Origin: UBA9980 sp964436235
GTDB taxonomy: Bacteria; Muiribacteriota; UBA9980
Direction of reading: 5' to 3'
DNA length: 64,000 nucleotides
Assembly (NCBI GenBank): GCA_964436235.1
Contig: CAYTCW010000002.1
Span: 1 to 64,000, forward strand
Shown here: one piece after another, positions 52,759 through 60,796 of the stretch
Numbering within the stretch: position 1 is the first letter of the stretch
How the letters are laid out: the number at the start of each line of letters is the position of its first letter
Notes under the pieces: model-generated
What the model saw: the letters and a program-made list of their open reading frames with translations, nothing else
Database searches by the model: none
Told to the model about the DNA's origin: nothing
Program-made: the position numbers and the translations under genes

Positions 52759-55700
52759 TTATTGTTTTACGGCATTACCGCCTGAAAAATAATTGATTAA
52801 ATCATCTAAAAGCGTATAAACGACGGGGATTACTATAAGCGTTAAAAGCGTAGATGTTATAAGGCCGCCTATAACGCAAACGGCCATCGGGCTTCTTGTT
52901 TCAGCGCCAGGCCCGGTCGCTAAGGCGATAGGCAGCATTCCGAATATCATTGCCAGCGTCGTCATTAGAATGGGCCGCAGCCTTGTCGGCCCCGCTTTGA
53001 TCAAGGCGTCGAAGCGTGAAATTCCGGCGGTCCTGAGCGTAATAACGTAATCGATAAGAAGTATGGCGTTTTTAGTGACTAAGCCCATCAGCATTATAAT
53101 ACCTATAAGACTGAATATGCTCAGATACGCGTTTGCTATTAGAAGGCCGCCCAGAGCGCCTACTATCGAAAGCGGCAGAGAAAGCATTATGGTGAATGGA
53201 TGTATGAAACTTTCAAACTGCGAGGCAAGAATCATATAAACTATTATTATGGCAAGGAATATCGCGAAGAATATGCTTTCAAAAGATTCTTTCATAATAT
53301 CGGCAAAACCTGCGAATTTAAAGTGATACTCAGGAGGCATTTTAATGTTTTCGGCTATTTTTTGAACTTCTGAAACGGCCTCGCCGAGCGGATAATTTTC
53401 GAGATTAGCGTATATGGTTATCTGCCTTTGCCTGTTCAAGCGGTCTATCTGAGTGGGTCCGGAACTTTCACGCGCGCTGATAAGATTTCTGAAATCGATA
53501 GCCTGGCCTGAAAGCGAGCGCACGTAAAAGTTGTCGATGCTTTTTAAATCGTTTCGTTCGCTGAGCGCTAATCTTAAATTAACGTCGTATTGATTGCCGC
53601 CGTCTTTGAATTTAGATATTTTTTCACCGGCGACGAGAGTTCTGACTGCGGAAGCGATAGAAGCTATAGGAACGAAAAGCTGCGAGGCGCGGTTGCGGTC
53701 GATATAAACGTCAAGTTCCGGTTTGCCGGTCTTATAAGTAGTGTCGATATCGACGAAATATCCTTTTACTTTCATTTTTTCTATTAGACTTTCACAGTAA
53801 TCGTTGAGTTTTTCAAGGTCAGGTCCCTGTAATACCAACTGAAAAGCCGAATTTCTGCCGCCCGTCGAAAAATCGGAGGTTTCTTCGATGGCAATCGATG
53901 CTTCCTTGAAATTTTTAAATTTATCACGGTATTCTATCATAAGCGCCTTCTGGTTTTTTTCACGCCTTTCGACTTTAGGTATTAATTCAACGAAAACACT
54001 TGCAAGGTTAGCTTTTTCCTGTGCATCGGAACCGATGGTCATAAATACGTTTTTAATATATTTTTTATCTTCTAAAAGAATATCTTCGATTTTTTTTACT
54101 ATTTGAGAAGTATAATCGATGGAAGAGCCGGTTGGCGTTTCAACCGAAATATTGAACTGATCTTTATCTTCTTCAGGCTTGAATTCTGATTTGATATGTT
54201 TTGCAAGGACTAAGCTCGAGTATAAAAATAAAACGCTTAAAATTACTATAATTAAACGGGCGTTAAGGCTCTTTTTTAAAATCCAGATGTAAAATTCGTC
54301 TATGTAGATAAATATTTTTTCGAAAAAATTGTAAATTCTGCCGTGTTCTTTATGTACCGTCATAAAACGCGAGCAAAGCATCGGCGTAAGCGTGAATGAT
54401 ATAAAAAGCGATACTAACACGGCGAATGTAACCGTCATTCCGAATTCAAAGAAAAATTTACCGATCATGCCTTTCATAAAAGCGACCGGAACGAAGACCG
54501 CCACTATTGAAAAAGTGGTCGCAAGAACCGCAAGGCCTATTTCACCGGTGCCGCTGAGTGCGGCTTCTCTGGGGTTTTTACCTTCTTCGGCTTGATGACG
54601 GTATATGTTTTCTAAAACGACGATAGCATCGTCTATAAGCATACCGATCGATATCGAAAGCGCGAGCATGGTAAGATTGTTGAAGGTGAAATTCATATAT
54701 TTCATAAACGCGAAAGTCGATATTACCGAAGTAGGAATGGCCATGGCAGATATTAGCGTGGTTTTAAAATTTCTTAAAAAGACGAATACTATAAAAATTG
54801 CGAGGCCGCCGCCGAAAATCAGGTGAAAAAACACTTCTTCAATGGATATTTTAATAAATTTAGACTGGTCGGTTATTATTTTAAGCTCCATACCGGATGC
54901 TAAATTCGCCCTTAATTCATCGATTATTTTTTTAACCGATTCAGCCACTTTAACTGTATTCGTGCCGCTTTGTTTCGACACCTGGATCGCTACCGCGTGG
55001 CTTCCGTTCAGGCGCGCGAAACTTTTACGGTCTTCGACGCCGTCTTCTATGGTAGCTATATCGCCGAGTTTTACGGCATATCCGTTTTTCATAGCAACAT
55101 TTATATTTTTAAAGTCTTCGAGTTTTTCGACTTCGCCTTTTACTTTAACGACTACGTCGCGCTGACCGGTTTCAAGGCTGCCGCCGGGGATTTCAACGTT
55201 TTCGGTTTGAAGCGCGCGCGCCGCTTCGCTTACGGTGATATCGTGGCGCACCATTTTTTCGTTGTGCAGCCATATACGAATCTGACGCTCGAGGCCGCCT
55301 ATTATTTTAACGGTACCTACGCCGTTGACTTTTTGAATAGCTTCTTTTACCACGTCTTTTGCATAGCGTGTAGTTTCTTTGATGCCTTTATCGGAGGCCA
55401 GAACCATTGACATTATAGGTTTTGCGCCGAGATCGAGCTTTTCGACAACCGGAGTTTCAGCTTCGAGCGGAAGATTGCTTTTAACGCCGGCGACTTTATC
55501 GCGTACTTCCTGGGCCGCTATATCCACGTTTTTTTCCAGCTCGAACTGGATTACTACCTGGCTGATATTTTCGAGCGATATAGAACGCAGTTCCTTGATG
55601 CCGCTTATACTGTTGACCGCTTCTTCGATTTTGTCGGTAACTTTCAATTCCATGGTTTCAGGCGAACCGCCTTTTAATACTGTAGTTACCGTAACGTAGG

Positions 55701-55827
55701 GAAAATCGACGTTCGGAAATAGATCGACGCCTATCATGGTATAGCAGATCAAACCGAATACCACGAGCGCCGAAATGACCATTGTCGTAAACACGGGTCT
55801 GTTTACGCTTACTTCAGCTAAATACAT
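52759..55827 (-). CDS. RND multidrug efflux permease (HAE1/AcrB family)
   Basis: A complete 1022-residue proton-driven efflux pump with 12 predicted helices and two large periplasmic loops. Motifs: 'NRPVFTTMVISALVVFG' at the N-terminus, the helix-4 proton-relay pair in 'GMLIDDAIVVLENI', 'GTGEIGLAVLATTFSIVAVF' and 'IMLMGLVTKNAILLIDY'. The porter domain reads 'AEEETPVVEKLDLGAKPIM'-like ('ETPVVEKLD'). AAGGAG precedes the ATG. It precedes its adaptor, the reverse of the acrAB order. The mix of sequence features fits HAE1 more than heavy-metal CusA. Confidence 0.96.
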   Translation of the reverse strand: MYLAEVSVNRPVFTTMVISALVVFGLICYTMIGVDLFPNVDFPYVTVTTVLKGGSPETMELKVTDKIEEAVNSISGIKELRSISLENISQVVIQFELEKNVDIAAQEVRDKVAGVKSNLPLEAETPVVEKLDLGAKPIMSMVLASDKGIKETTRYAKDVVKEAIQKVNGVGTVKIIGGLERQIRIWLHNEKMVRHDITVSEAARALQTENVEIPGGSLETGQRDVVVKVKGEVEKLEDFKNINVAMKNGYAVKLGDIATIEDGVEDRKSFARLNGSHAVAIQVSKQSGTNTVKVAESVKKIIDELRANLASGMELKIITDQSKFIKISIEEVFFHLIFGGGLAIFIVFVFLRNFKTTLISAMAIPTSVISTFAFMKYMNFTFNNLTMLALSISIGMLIDDAIVVLENIYRHQAEEGKNPREAALSGTGEIGLAVLATTFSIVAVFVPVAFMKGMIGKFFFEFGMTVTFAVLVSLFISFTLTPMLCSRFMTVHKEHGRIYNFFEKIFIYIDEFYIWILKKSLNARLIIVILSVLFLYSSLVLAKHIKSEFKPEEDKDQFNISVETPTGSSIDYTSQIVKKIEDILLEDKKYIKNVFMTIGSDAQEKANLASVFVELIPKVERREKNQKALMIEYRDKFKNFKEASIAIEETSDFSTGGRNSAFQLVLQGPDLEKLNDYCESLIEKMKVKGYFVDIDTTYKTGKPELDVYIDRNRASQLFVPIASIASAVRTLVAGEKISKFKDGGNQYDVNLRLALSERNDLKSIDNFYVRSLSGQAIDFRNLISARESSGPTQIDRLNRQRQITIYANLENYPLGEAVSEVQKIAENIKMPPEYHFKFAGFADIMKESFESIFFAIFLAIIIVYMILASQFESFIHPFTIMLSLPLSIVGALGGLLIANAYLSIFSLIGIIMLMGLVTKNAILLIDYVITLRTAGISRFDALIKAGPTRLRPILMTTLAMIFGMLPIALATGPGAETRSPMAVCVIGGLITSTLLTLIVIPVVYTLLDDLINYFSGGNAVKQ

Positions 55828-55897
55828 AGTAACTCCTTAAAATTAAATTAAATTATATTAGTTAATTTACTTAAACGGATTATAAATTATGGCCGGA

Positions 55898-57820
55898 TTA
55901 AAGTGAGCCGTATTTTCTTAGTATTTCAGCGGCCTTTATTTTATCGTTTTCAAGCGCTAATTTTAAAGGGGTGTTGGAGTAGCGGTCAGAAATATTAATT
56001 TTAGCGCCGTTTTTAATCAATAAATTAATTATATCGATAGAGCCGTCCATAGCGGCTAAGTGCAGGGCCGTTTTTCCATCTTCGCCGGTTATTTCGATAT
56101 CGGCGCCTTTAGAAATTAATAATTCTACTATATCGGCCTTGCGATAATAAACTGCCATAAGCAAAGGCGCCTGCCAGAGATGTTCCATCGAACCTCTTTT
56201 TATGCGCCTCGCCGCATAACCCTTAACATTTACATTAGCGCCCTTTGAAATTAAAAATTCGGTTAATTCTTTATCGAAACCGGCCGCGTTACATAGCGGC
56301 GTAGCCCCGTTAGCGTCTTTAGCTTCGATATCGGCGCCTTTTTCGATTAATGATTTAGCCGCACCCGTGTTCATTGCTTTATGGAGCGCACAGCGGCCGA
56401 AATTATCGACGGCCTTTATATCTGCGCCTTTAGCGATGGCATGCTCTATAAGCGCGGGCTGGAAGGCCGAAAAAATGGGTGTATCGCCGAAATTAGCTTT
56501 AGCGTTGATGTCCGCGCCGTTTGATATAAGCGCGTCTATTACTAATTTATAATTTTCGATTTTTTCTTCGTTGAATCCCCTTACGGCAAAGTGGATCGCG
56601 CATTCTCCGCCGGCCGATTTCAAGGTAATATCAGCCTTTTTGGAAATGAGCAGGTTGACTATATCGATATCGGCTCTTTTAGCGGCGTGCATCAGCGGCG
56701 TTTCGCCCTGTGCGTTTTGCGCGTTGATATCCGCTCCGTTTTTTATTAAAAACTCGCATAACTCCGGTTTTCTTACCTCATGAAGCGGCGCGTATCCCAT
56801 ATCGTCGCGTTCATTGGCGTCCGCGCCTTTTTTAATCAGCAATTCAGCTACTTCAACCGATCTGCATAGATGCAGAAGAGAGTTTTTAAATCTATCTTTA
56901 ACGGCTATATTAGCTCCGTTTTCAAGCAGCAGCGAGACGGCCCCGGTATTATCCGAGCTTACCGCAAGAGTTAATATATATCCGCCGTCCGCGGTGCTTT
57001 CATTGATGTTTGTGCCTTTAGCGATCAATAATTCAGCCGCGTTGAGCGCTTTATGAAGCACGGCTTTGAATAAAGGAGTTTCGCCTTCGTTATTTTTCTT
57101 ATCTTTATTAAATCCCTTATCCAGAAGAAATTGGACCATCGCCGTATTATCCGATGAAGCGGCGCTGTGGATAAGTGTGTCGCCATTTTTAGCGGCGGAA
57201 TTTATATCCGCTCCTTTAGAAATTAAAAATTCGGCCATATCTACTGATTTGGCATAATGAAGCGGCGTTTTGCCATATCTGTCGGCGGCTTCCATATCGG
57301 CTTTTTTATTTATTATAACTTCGGCCGCGTCTTTAAGTTCGTTCATTACGGCCATGTGCAGAGGGCTCCAGTTGAATAATTTTTCCGCCGGATTAACTTC
57401 GCAGCCGGCATTAATTAAACTCATAAATATTTTCATATCATAATTTTCGATGCAAAGCGCCAGCGGCGAGCGGCCGCTTTTATTTTTAGCGTTAATATCG
57501 AGGCCTTTTTTAATAAAATAATCGACTAATTGGCTTTTACGGCGTTTTATAGATTCGTGCAGCAGGTTATTATCGTATTTATCTTTTTGGTTTACGAGTT
57601 GAGGATTTTTTTCAAGAAGCTCCGTTATTTTTTTCAAATCGTTTTTAATCATCGCGCCGATAATTTCGTCTGGAAAAGCCGCGCCGAAGGCAATACTGAA
57701 ATTAGTACCGAATAAAAAGACCGTCAGAATTAAATAAACTGATAATACGGGTAATAGCGATAATAGCGATAATGAAGATAATGATGAAAATAACATCTCA
57801 ACCGGATTTTTTTCAGCCAT
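55898..57820 (-). CDS. Secreted or membrane-anchored ankyrin-repeat protein
   Basis: A 640-residue protein with a hydrophobic N-terminus (about 15-47; signal or anchor) and about eighteen ankyrin repeats from residue 50 to the end. Examples are 'TPLHYAKSVDMAEFLISKGAD' (short form 'TPLHYA...LISKGAD') and 'TALHLAAMDGSIDIINLLI'. Repeats 5, 9, 10, 13 and 14 are a few residues short. I moved the start to ATG 57820, which has GAGGTAATACC before it, from the longer frame starting at 57883. Extracytoplasmic ankyrin proteins mediate protein binding; no enzymatic domain is present. Confidence 0.9.
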   Translation of the reverse strand: MAEKNPVEMLFSSLSSLSLLSLLPVLSVYLILTVFLFGTNFSIAFGAAFPDEIIGAMIKNDLKKITELLEKNPQLVNQKDKYDNNLLHESIKRRKSQLVDYFIKKGLDINAKNKSGRSPLALCIENYDMKIFMSLINAGCEVNPAEKLFNWSPLHMAVMNELKDAAEVIINKKADMEAADRYGKTPLHYAKSVDMAEFLISKGADINSAAKNGDTLIHSAASSDNTAMVQFLLDKGFNKDKKNNEGETPLFKAVLHKALNAAELLIAKGTNINESTADGGYILTLAVSSDNTGAVSLLLENGANIAVKDRFKNSLLHLCRSVEVAELLIKKGADANERDDMGYAPLHEVRKPELCEFLIKNGADINAQNAQGETPLMHAAKRADIDIVNLLISKKADITLKSAGGECAIHFAVRGFNEEKIENYKLVIDALISNGADINAKANFGDTPIFSAFQPALIEHAIAKGADIKAVDNFGRCALHKAMNTGAAKSLIEKGADIEAKDANGATPLCNAAGFDKELTEFLISKGANVNVKGYAARRIKRGSMEHLWQAPLLMAVYYRKADIVELLISKGADIEITGEDGKTALHLAAMDGSIDIINLLIKNGAKINISDRYSNTPLKLALENDKIKAAEILRKYGSL

Positions 57821-57903
57821 GGTATTACCTCGATAATTGAATATTTTTGAAGTATTATATATTAAAATAAATAATTTTGCCACATTTTTATTGATAAAAA
57901 TAA

Positions 57904-57943
57904 AAAAGACGGTCTTAATAAACTGTTTTTAAGACCGTCTTTT
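57904..57943 (-). terminator. Strong rho-independent terminator after the rhodanese gene
   Basis: The perfect 15-bp stem AAAAGACGGTCTTAA / TTAAGACCGTCTTTT (57904-57918 and 57929-57943) has a 10-base loop and, on the minus strand, is followed by a T6 run. It lies 22 bases past the rhodanese stop codon at 57966. Confidence 0.9.
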
Positions 57944-57965
57944 AATTCGTTTATGCCGTTTATTT

Positions 57966-58433
57966 TTATTTTTCCGGTTCCAATAGCTCGTAACCGGCTT
58001 CTTTCCACGCTTTTATGCCCCCACCGAGCACTTTCGCGTTGTATCCTTTCGCCAGGTATTTGGCCGCAAGACTTGCGGCTGAAGCATCCTGCTTTCATCC
58101 TCAGTAGAAAACGATCAGCTTCGACTGCCCGGCGTCTTTGATCTGAGCTTCGAAATCTTTTAAAGAGATCGCGCCTTTAAGGTGGTTTTTGGCGAATTTC
58201 TCGTCGTCGGGATAAGCGCAGACAAGCAAAGCTTCTCCTGTCTGTACTTTTTCATAAATGTCTTTCGGGGTAACTATTTCAGCCGCTTTGACCTCAGTTG
58301 TTGCGGAAGCATCTTTAGTGACGGCGGTTTCAGCCGTAGCGGCCGCGCTTGTTTCATCGGCCGCGTAAGACGGGGCGTAAACTGAAAGCGCTGTAACAAG
58401 CATAATAGCAAATAAGATGGATAATTTTTTCAT
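57966..58433 (-). CDS. Secreted rhodanese-like protein, probable selenoprotein with two Sec codons
   Basis: From ATG 58433 (AAGGAGGTG upstream) the frame encodes a signal peptide (1-25, 'SYAAD'), an Ala/Thr-rich linker and a rhodanese domain. At the active-site loop it meets TGA 58103-58101, GGA, TGA 58097-58095, then continues unbroken to TAA 57966: 'KLIVFY-U-G-U-KQDASAASLAAKYL', then 'AKVLGGGIKAWKEAGYELL'. Both TGA codons (residues 111 and 113) fall where rhodaneses of the 'YC.C..' type have cysteines, the first being the sulfur-carrying one. A SECIS-like hairpin lies 23 and 29 bases past the two TGAs. The part after TGA is fully conserved. TGA is a true stop elsewhere (34735, 35333), so code reassignment is unlikely. 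Total 155 residues. The alternative is a twice-interrupted pseudogene. Confidence 0.82.
58063..58079 (-). promoter_or_regulatory. SECIS-like hairpin for UGA recoding
   Basis: In the mRNA, GCCGCAA (58079-58073) pairs perfectly with TTGCGGC (58069-58063) around a GUC loop. Bacterial SECIS elements present a GU in the apical loop of a short stem about 16-37 bases downstream of UGA. Here the loop G is the 23rd base after the second UGA and the 29th after the first. E. coli fdhF has a comparable AGGUCU loop. Confidence 0.65.
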
Positions 58434-58445
58434 TTTTTCACCTCC

Positions 58446-58595
58446 TTAATTTGATTCGTATGTGAATTCAAAACGCTGGATCACTCCGTCTTTTATAGTC
58501 GATGATACCGGATTTTCGAGACTTTCGGCGACCGCTTCGCTCAGCCTGTTTAACGCGTTGGTATAACCTTCGAATTTTTCATTCCATCTAGCCAC
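58446..58595 (-). pseudogene. Truncated HI0074-type (HEPN) nucleotidyltransferase-substrate-binding protein
   Basis: A 49-codon frame from GTG 58595 (AAGGCGG upstream) to TAA 58446. It encodes the N-terminus of the HI0074/NTase-substrate-binding family, the HEPN partner of minimal nucleotidyltransferases. 'ARWNEKFEGYTNALNRLSEA' and 'KDGVIQRFEFTYE' are characteristic; full-length members of about 130-140 residues continue 'FTFELAWK'. Here the frame stops after two more codons and the ribosome site of the rhodanese gene begins at once. It is a remnant, with no nucleotidyltransferase partner beside it. The end may be a deletion junction. Confidence 0.7.
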
Positions 58596-58666
58596 TGAAA
58601 ATCCGCCTTAAAAAATATTTTGAAAAAAGATTTTTATGAGAATACTTAAATCGGTTCGTGAAGATA

Positions 58667-58695
58667 ATTCTATCATAATGCAAGCACAATATCAA
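58667..58695 (-). promoter_or_regulatory. Sigma-70-type promoter for the HEPN remnant and rhodanese
   Basis: On the minus strand TTGATA (58695-58690), 17-base spacer, TAGAAT (58672-58667). Transcription would start near 58660, upstream of both the remnant and the selenoprotein gene. Confidence 0.6.
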
Positions 58696-58752
58696 CATTT
58701 TTGATTTATGTGCAGATTTATCGATTTTGTATTGACATTTTATATATTTTTT

Positions 58753-59613
58753 TTATTGTTTTACCGCGCCGGCGGTGATGCCGCTTATGAAGTATCTTTG
58801 AAAAAAAAGAAATATGGCGAGCGGCAGGATCATCGAAATGAAAGCAGATGCGGCCATTATATGCCAGCCAGATTCGAGTGATCCTTTCATACTCGTTATT
58901 TTTACGGTGAGAGGCGCAACACTTTCGCTTCCTCCGAGGTAGGCCAGGGCTACCAGAAGATCGTTCCACACCCACAGGAATTCAAAGATGGCGAGCGAGG
59001 CTATAGCCGGCATCGAAAGCGGCAGGACTATCTTGAAAAATATCTGAACGCGGCCCGCGCCGTCGATCATGGCGGCTTCTATCAGCGAAAACGGTATCGA
59101 AATGAAAAAGTTCCTCAGCAGATAAACGGAAAAAGGTATGCCGTATGCCGCGTGCGCGAGCCAGACCGCGGGGAAAGTTCCGGATAAATTAAGCGAATTG
59201 AGCATTTTGAGCACCGGTATAAGCGTTATTTGAACGGGCACGGCCTGAAGCGCTACTATCGTTAAAATAATGACGCCCCTTCCGTTTATTTTTAAAAACG
59301 CCAGAGGAAACGCTGCCATGGCGGATAGCAGAACGGTAAGCAGCACCGCGGGTCCCGTTATTATGAGCGAATTGACAAAAGCTGTGCCGATCCCTCCCTG
59401 GAATATTACCGATTTATAATTATCAAAAGTGAAAGATCGGGAATCGATTAAAAAGTTCCACCAGCCCGATGAATATATTTCGTTCTGGTTCCTCAAAGAA
59501 CTTATCAAAAGCGCCAGCGTAGGAATAAACCATAAAATCGCGATCGCGGCTACGGTTAAATTCAGAAATAAAATTTTGTAATTTTTAAAATTAAAATAAC
59601 TTTTATTTTTCAT
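58753..59613 (-). CDS. Sugar ABC transporter permease (MalG type)
   Basis: A 286-residue, six-helix permease of the carbohydrate-uptake CUT1 family. The 'EAAMIDGAG...FFKIVLPLSMPAI' loop, the contact with the ATPase, is intact, and the protein ends 'YFISGITAGAVKQ', the family's C-terminal signature. It starts 10 bases after the partner permease. No ATPase follows; CUT1 systems often share one (MsmK/MalK type) encoded elsewhere. Confidence 0.93.
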   Translation of the reverse strand: MKNKSYFNFKNYKILFLNLTVAAIAILWFIPTLALLISSLRNQNEIYSSGWWNFLIDSRSFTFDNYKSVIFQGGIGTAFVNSLIITGPAVLLTVLLSAMAAFPLAFLKINGRGVIILTIVALQAVPVQITLIPVLKMLNSLNLSGTFPAVWLAHAAYGIPFSVYLLRNFFISIPFSLIEAAMIDGAGRVQIFFKIVLPLSMPAIASLAIFEFLWVWNDLLVALAYLGGSESVAPLTVKITSMKGSLESGWHIMAASAFISMILPLAIFLFFQRYFISGITAGAVKQ

Positions 59614-59623
59614 TCGTATTCCG

Positions 59624-60775
59624 TTATTCAGCTGTAATTCCGCCGCGGCAGTTAATTATAGCCAGCGGCACCGTCGCCAGAAGAAGCACCACCGCTATAG
59701 CCGAAGCCTGCTCGTAACTGCCTTCTATAAAAGCCGACCTGTACATTCTGGTGGCCAGCACCTCGCTCGAGCCGAACGGCCCGCCGCCCGTGACCGAATA
59801 AACTATGTCGAATATCTTCAGCACGTTTATCAGCATCGTGGTTGAAACCAGCATTAAGGCAGGCCGGATCGCCGGTATTTTAATATGAAAAAATATCTGC
59901 AGCGGATTTGCGCCGTCTATGACCGCCGCTTCGATGATTTCGCGCGGCACCGCCCTCAGGGCCGCGGTGAAGATAACGACGCAAAATCCCGTCCACATCC
60001 ATATTCCGGCGATTATGAGCGCGTAATTGACCGTTTGCGGGTCGGCAAGGAAAGCCTTCGCTTCGTAAGCGGCCCCGGCGCCGTAAATTATCGCGTGCGC
60101 CGATCTCATCAGGGCGTTGACGGTCCCGATCGTCGGGTTGTGATCGAAAATAAAGGCCCATATTATTCCGGCGGCGACGAAAGAAAGCGCCATAGGCATA
60201 AAAACGAGCGTCCTTGCGGCGGCCGACCAGCGGACCGTTTCAAATAGCGCGGCTAAAACAAGCCCGCCCGCGACGGTTGCGAAAGTGAATAATACTATCC
60301 ACAGAAGGTTGTTTTTTAACGCCGCGACCGTCTGCGGGTCGGAAAAAGTCTCTTTATAGTTTTCAACGGGCGCAAACGCGCTTTTTTTGCCACCTCCGCT
60401 CTCAGCCGCCGCGGCTATAATTTCAGCCGCTTCCTGGACCGTGTTTTCGCCGCTTATTCCGGCGGCCGCCGGATCGATTTGAAGGCCGGAACATATTTCT
60501 TCGATCGCCGTTCCGTACTGTCCGCATTTATCAAGCCGCGACCGCCCGGAAGGTTTTACGCCGCCCGTGCGTTCTATCGCCTTGATTATGGCGTCTTTTA
60601 AACTTTTAACGCTCGTATTTTGTTTTTTATGAAGGCTGATAAAAACGGTTTCGGCCGAAGGCAGTATTATGAAAAAAAATATCAATGCGAACGCCGGGAG
60701 CAGCCACAGATAAGTTCGTGGTTCAATTTTTTTCACGTCATGTCCTTTTTGCAGGTGTTTAATGTTTTTATTCAT
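59624..60775 (-). CDS. Sugar ABC transporter permease (MalF type) with enlarged periplasmic loop
   Basis: A 383-residue permease. After the first helix (about 22-45) comes a ~100-residue periplasmic insert that the short CUT1 permeases lack, seen also in MalF. The remaining five helices, and the 'EAAVIDGANPLQIFFHIKIPAIRP' coupling loop (core EAAVIDGAN), are regular. The gene, with its neighbour, is richer in GC and in GCG/CGC codons than most of the window. It pairs with the MalG-like permease downstream and the binding protein upstream. Confidence 0.9.
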   Translation of the reverse strand: MNKNIKHLQKGHDVKKIEPRTYLWLLPAFALIFFFIILPSAETVFISLHKKQNTSVKSLKDAIIKAIERTGGVKPSGRSRLDKCGQYGTAIEEICSGLQIDPAAAGISGENTVQEAAEIIAAAAESGGGKKSAFAPVENYKETFSDPQTVAALKNNLLWIVLFTFATVAGGLVLAALFETVRWSAAARTLVFMPMALSFVAAGIIWAFIFDHNPTIGTVNALMRSAHAIIYGAGAAYEAKAFLADPQTVNYALIIAGIWMWTGFCVVIFTAALRAVPREIIEAAVIDGANPLQIFFHIKIPAIRPALMLVSTTMLINVLKIFDIVYSVTGGGPFGSSEVLATRMYRSAFIEGSYEQASAIAVVLLLATVPLAIINCRGGITAE

Positions 60776-60796
60776 CCGACTGATAAGAAAACAAAT

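Noticed and set aside
57862..58098. A 78-codon minus-strand frame below the rhodanese
   Set aside because: It is out of frame with the conserved rhodanese C-terminus, which reads through the two TGA codons; it encodes Arg-rich nonsense.
57966..58433. Reassigned TGA (as Trp or Gly) to explain the in-frame stops
   Set aside because: Other genes, such as those ending at 34735 and 35333, stop at TGA in overlapping operons, so TGA is a normal stop here.
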